Source of the DNA: Lachnospiraceae bacterium
GTDB taxonomy: Bacteria > Bacillota > Clostridia > Lachnospirales > Lachnospiraceae
DNA: 8,086 bases
Direction of reading: 5' to 3'
Assembly (NCBI GenBank): GCA_017959525.1
Contig: JAGDAL010000146.1
Coordinates: forward strand, 1-8,086
Part shown: positions 5,157 to 8,086 of the stretch, piece by piece
Position numbering within the stretch: position 1 is the stretch's first letter
Layout of the letters: each line of letters starts with the position of its first letter
Program-made: the position numbers and the translations under genes
The notes under the pieces: model-generated
The model's database searches: none
The model's input: only the letters and a program-made list of their open reading frames with translations
What the model was told of the DNA's origin: nothing

Positions 5157-6484
5157 TGTGCTAATACCCCCATCAAGTATTCCCGGTCGTTGCGCGCCGG
5201 CTCTTCAATCACCTGCTGTAACAAATACTCCAATGCTTCTCCGATTTGCGGCCCCTTAGGAATGCCCGCTGCCATAGCGTCCTGTCCGTTCACCTTCAGG
5301 TCGCGAATCATCAGACACGCTTCTTGGGCCTTCATCTCTTCATACAGACTACGCAAGAGCTCAATCCGCTCTAACTTCTCTTCCCGATGGAAGTCACTCT
5401 GTCCCAACACATCCGCGTGCTGCAAGGCCAACAAATCTTCCATGTAATCAACACCCACGCGGCTCACCAGACGTCTGGCATTCCGCGGCGTAAGCTCCGG
5501 TCGCTCGTCGTGATAACGCACCAGGCGGCATACCGCATCGATGGTGGCATTATCTAACTTCCAGCGCCGCAGTATCTCTTTTGCAAGTTCCGCACCCAAA
5601 GACGGATGACCAACGAAGTGATCCAATCCCTTCTTGTCCGTCTTCTTACTTACCGGCTTGGCCACATCGTGAAGCAAGGCCGCTAAGCGAAGCACCTTGG
5701 TATCCGGTACGCCCTGCATCACCACAATAGTGTGATGACCTACATCATAACAGTGGTGCACCGTCGCCTGCTTGCAAGCAAGCATAGCATCCCACTCCGG
5801 GAAAAAGATTGCAGAAAGTCCACTCTCTGCCACCTGCTCCATACGCTCCGGATGAGCGGAACAAATCAGCTTCAACACTTCCACCTGGATGCGCTCTGCA
5901 GAAACCTTAGCTAGCGTTGGCGCTAAGGTACGAATGGCTGCGAAGGTCTCCTCTTCAATGCGAAAACCAAGTTGCGCAGAAAAACGAAGGGCGCGCAACA
6001 TACGAAGGGCATCCTCAGAGAAACGCTCCGTTGGATTTCCAACAGCACGCACAATGCCCGCCTGTAAATCCGATAATCCACCGAAGAGATCCACCAATCC
6101 ATCCGTATCGTTGTACGCCATAGCATTGATGGTAAAATCTCTGCGTTTTAAATCTTCTTCGAGACTACGGGTAAAGGTCACATCTTTTGGATGCCGTCCG
6201 TCCTCATAGTCCCCGTCAATCCGATACGTGGTAACTTCGTAACTGACATGCTTCACCCGCACCGTCACGGTCCCATGCTCGATTCCCGTATCGATGGTCA
6301 CCGGAAAAATAGCCTTCACTTCCTCCGGAAGTGCATCGGTTGTAATATCCCAATCCGCAGGATTTCTCCCTAAAACGCTGTCACGGACACAGCCGCCCAC
6401 TACGTAGGCGACGTGTCCGTGCTTTGCTAATTCTTCGATAATAAATTGCGCCCCGGATGGGATTACGATTTTATTATTATCCAT
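5129..6484 (-). CDS. cca: CCA-adding tRNA nucleotidyltransferase with HD domain
   Basis: This enzyme adds or repairs the 3' CCA of tRNAs from CTP and ATP without a template. Numbering from ATG 6484 (451 aa), the class II nucleotidyltransferase head shows VVGGCVRDSVLG at 28-39 and the metal-binding ADWDIT with D44 and D46. RRDFTINAMAY (114-124) and RFSEDALRMLRALRF (154-168, with EDxxR) follow; the latter belongs to the nucleotide-selecting region. An HD domain starts around 240, with CYDVGHHT, LLHDVAKP (H272, D273) and HPSLGAE. HD-containing forms are longer than Bacillus Cca and may carry phosphohydrolase activity. A related poly(A) polymerase is possible, but the full motif set and clostridial context favour Cca. 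The frame extends upstream into proS, but ATG 6484 lies 1 nt after the proS stop behind GGGGTAAGG, which gives a family-like N-terminus. It is co-transcribed with proS. Confidence 0.94.
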   Translation of the reverse strand: MDNNKIVIPSGAQFIIEELAKHGHVAYVVGGCVRDSVLGRNPADWDITTDALPEEVKAIFPVTIDTGIEHGTVTVRVKHVSYEVTTYRIDGDYEDGRHPKDVTFTRSLEEDLKRRDFTINAMAYNDTDGLVDLFGGLSDLQAGIVRAVGNPTERFSEDALRMLRALRFSAQLGFRIEEETFAAIRTLAPTLAKVSAERIQVEVLKLICSAHPERMEQVAESGLSAIFFPEWDAMLACKQATVHHCYDVGHHTIVVMQGVPDTKVLRLAALLHDVAKPVSKKTDKKGLDHFVGHPSLGAELAKEILRRWKLDNATIDAVCRLVRYHDERPELTPRNARRLVSRVGVDYMEDLLALQHADVLGQSDFHREEKLERIELLRSLYEEMKAQEACLMIRDLKVNGQDAMAAGIPKGPQIGEALEYLLQQVIEEPARNDREYLMGVLAQWKTSEEKR

Positions 6485-6485
6485 A

Positions 6486-7925
6486 TTAATAAGCCTTACC
6501 CCAATATACCAACTTCTTGGCCGGCTTGCCGCAGCAAGCACAAACATCAGAAATATGCTCCTGGTCATTAAATGGCATGCAACGGGAAGTTACTGCCAAA
6601 TCTTCCTTGATCTTGTTCTCACACGCAACATCACCACACCACATTGCACGGATGAATCCAGGCTTGGTGTTAGCGATTTCGGTAAACTCCTCATAGTTGT
6701 GTGCGTCATAGATATGAGAATCACGATGTGCCTTCGCACGCTCGAACATCTCCTTCTGAATCTGCTCTAACAATTCGGATACGGTATTCTCCAAATCATC
6801 CAATGCGCACTCAATCTTCTCGCGGGTATCACGACGAACAAGTACACACTTGCCTGCCTCAATATCCTTCGGTCCCAGTTCTACACGAACCGGAATACCA
6901 CGCATCTCAGCCTCAGAGAACTTCCATCCCGGGCTCTTATCGGAATCATCCAACTTGGTACGTGCAACCTTACCAAGACGCTCGCTTACTTCTGCAGCCT
7001 TCTCAAGGACACCTTCCTTACGCTGCTGAATCGGAACAACAACAACCTGAGTCGGAGCAATTCTCGGTGGCAATACCAATCCGGAATCATCACCATGAAC
7101 CATGATGATTGCACCGATCAGACGGGTGGTCATACCCCAAGAGGTCTGATATACATACTGTAACTGGTTATTCTTATCAGTGTACTGAATACCAAATGGC
7201 TTGGAGAAGTTGGTTCCGAAGTTATGGCTGGTACCGGACTGCAGCGCCTTACCGTCATGCATCAATGCTTCGATGGTATAGGTTGCATCTGCACCTGCGA
7301 ACTTCTCCTTGTCTGTCTTCTGTCCGCGAACCACCGGCATAGCCAGTACTTCTTCACAGAAATCCGCATACAGATTCAACATCTGTACGGTACGCTCCTC
7401 TGCCTCTTCTGCAGTAGCGTGTGCGGTGTGACCTTCCTGCCACAAGAACTCTCTGGAACGAAGGAACGGTCTGGTCTCCTTCTCCAAACGTACAACAGAA
7501 CACCACTGGTTATATACCTTAGGCAAATCACGGTGAGACTGGATGATGTCCTTGTAAAAATCACAGAACAACGTCTCAGAAGTCGGGCGAACGCACAAGC
7601 GCTCCTGCAACTCGTTCAAGCCGCCGTGGGTAACCCAAGCAACTTCCGGTGCAAATCCTTCTACGTGATCCTTCTCTACCTGAAGAAGACTCTCCGGAAT
7701 AAACATTGGCATGTAGACATTCTGCACTCCTGTCTCCTTGAATCTTCTATCCAATTCATGCTGGATATTCTCCCAGATTGCATAGCCATCGGGCTTGATA
7801 ATCATGCATCCCTTTACAGATGAGTAAGCAATCAAATCAGCCTTTACCACAACATCGGTGTACCACTGTGCAAAATCCTCGCTCATGGATGTAATTGCTT
7901 CCACAAGCTTCTTATCCTTAGCCAT
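6486..7925 (-). CDS. proS: Prolyl-tRNA synthetase, archaeal/eukaryote type
   Basis: ProRS charges tRNA-Pro with proline in the cytoplasm. The 479-residue length and motifs fit the archaeal/eukaryote (type 3) form. Class II motif 1 lies around [12 protein letters not shown] (70-81). Motif 2 contains [17 protein letters not shown] (144-160) and WQEGHTAH. Motif 3 contains [12 protein letters not shown] (261-272) and [15 protein letters not shown] (277-291, Arg288). The anticodon-binding domain follows (about 292-400). The C-terminal extension carries likely zinc ligands C430, C435, C462 and C465 and ends in Tyr, as usual for this type. The long INS editing domain of bacterial-type ProRS is absent. 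The ATG has AAGGAG 10 nt upstream. The gene has its own promoter with a leader of about 45 nt, too short for a T-box riboswitch, and is followed after 1 nt by cca. Confidence 0.97.
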   Translation of the reverse strand: MAKDKKLVEAITSMSEDFAQWYTDVVVKADLIAYSSVKGCMIIKPDGYAIWENIQHELDRRFKETGVQNVYMPMFIPESLLQVEKDHVEGFAPEVAWVTHGGLNELQERLCVRPTSETLFCDFYKDIIQSHRDLPKVYNQWCSVVRLEKETRPFLRSREFLWQEGHTAHATAEEAEERTVQMLNLYADFCEEVLAMPVVRGQKTDKEKFAGADATYTIEALMHDGKALQSGTSHNFGTNFSKPFGIQYTDKNNQLQYVYQTSWGMTTRLIGAIIMVHGDDSGLVLPPRIAPTQVVVVPIQQRKEGVLEKAAEVSERLGKVARTKLDDSDKSPGWKFSEAEMRGIPVRVELGPKDIEAGKCVLVRRDTREKIECALDDLENTVSELLEQIQKEMFERAKAHRDSHIYDAHNYEEFTEIANTKPGFIRAMWCGDVACENKIKEDLAVTSRCMPFNDQEHISDVCACCGKPAKKLVYWGKAY

Positions 7926-7930
7926 GTTCC

Positions 7931-7981
7931 AAAATCTCCTTCTAAATTCTTCTATTTCAATATAAAATCTCTCTAAATTCT
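7931..7981 (-). repeat. Imperfect direct repeat spanning the proS leader
   Basis: Two copies (7931-7950 and 7964-7981) are identical except for 2 extra bases in the copy nearer the gene. The far copy includes part of the -10 box; the near copy includes the Shine-Dalgarno AAGGAG. The copies start 33 nt apart. Confidence 0.7.
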
Positions 7982-8005
7982 ATGCAAGGACGCCGCGCTT
8001 GTCAA
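7977..8005 (-). promoter_or_regulatory. SigA-type promoter of proS-cca-lipoprotein
   Basis: A perfect -35 TTGACA (8005-8000), a 17-nt spacer and -10 TAGAAT (7982-7977, 5 of 6) give a strong predicted promoter. Transcription should start near 7970, leaving a leader of about 45 nt. Confidence 0.88.
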
Positions 8006-8019
8006 GGAATCACGCCGGA

Positions 8020-8086
8020 CTAATCCGCAAAGAAATCTACAAAATCCGCACCTTTCGGAGCAACTTCGTAGTGCATTGCCTCCTTG
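8020..8086 (-). CDS. C-terminal end of an unidentified upstream gene (cut by window edge)
   Basis: A minus-strand frame is open from the window edge to a TAG at 8022-8020 and encodes 21 residues, KEAMHYEVAPKGADFVDFFA plus D. The ATG inside it has AAGGAGG only 2 nt upstream, too close for normal initiation, so this is more likely the tail of a longer protein than a small gene. The fragment is too short to assign to a family. It ends 14 nt before the proS -35 box and no terminator is visible between them, so some readthrough into proS is possible. Confidence 0.5.
   Translation of the reverse strand, partial: KEAMHYEVAPKGADFVDFFAD

Noticed and set aside
6485..6568. N-terminal extension of Cca by 28 residues
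   Set aside because: The extension overlaps the conserved zinc-binding end of proS in another frame, and ATG 6484 gives a family-like N-terminus with a ribosome binding site.
7224..7823. 199-residue plus-strand open frame opposite proS
   Set aside because: It is antisense to strongly conserved ProRS motifs, shows no recognisable domain, and has no clear ribosome binding site. It is a shadow of proS codon usage.
7926..7976. T-box riboswitch in front of proS
   Set aside because: The leader between the consensus promoter and the start codon is only about 45 nt. It has no room for stem I, a T-box sequence or a terminator/antiterminator pair.

Overview
This window reads as a core-genome segment of a low-to-mid GC Firmicute of the class Clostridia, most like a Lachnospiraceae-type genome. 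The evidence is the Firmicute gene string rqcP-divIC-tilS-hpt-ftsH, an HU protein of clostridial type, an archaeal/eukaryote-type ProRS, strong AGGAGG-type ribosome binding sites, SigA-type promoters and U-tailed intrinsic terminators. Species cannot be fixed from the sequence. Every gene I can support lies on the minus strand, so transcription runs from high to low coordinates, and coding density is high. No RNA genes, insertion sequences, CRISPR arrays or phage genes were seen.

In transcription order: (1) 8086-8020 holds the last codons of an unidentified upstream gene. (2) A consensus promoter (8005-7977) drives proS, which is followed after 1 nt by cca (CCA-adding tRNA nucleotidyltransferase with HD domain). 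The end of cca overlaps by 28 nt the start of a lipoprotein gene with PEGA repeats and an Asn/Ser-rich C-terminal tail. (3) An AT-rich gap (3836-3720) leads to a strong promoter and a monocistronic hup (HU) gene, closed by a strong terminator (3325-3294). (4) A second promoter (3255-3226), placed so that the mRNA should begin at or next to the start codon, drives rqcP (S4-domain RNA-binding protein) and divIC (cell division). A hairpin with a U-run (2612-2587) follows. (5) tilS, hpt and the N-terminal third of ftsH continue off the left edge.

The genes cover tRNA maturation and charging (ProRS, CCA-adding enzyme, TilS), ribosome rescue (RqcP), purine salvage (Hpt), chromosome structure (HU), septum formation (DivIC), membrane proteolysis (FtsH) and one envelope lipoprotein. 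The part from rqcP to ftsH is the conserved Bacillus-type neighbourhood, but the sporulation genes that normally interrupt it (yabP, yabQ, spoIIE) are absent, which suggests a lineage that does not sporulate.

This is mostly an ordinary housekeeping region and I found no convincing new system. The points most worth a second look are the probable leaderless rqcP mRNA, the terminator hairpin pressed against the tilS ribosome binding site, the missing sporulation genes, the lipoprotein translationally linked to cca, and an imperfect direct repeat that covers both the -10 box and the ribosome binding site of proS.
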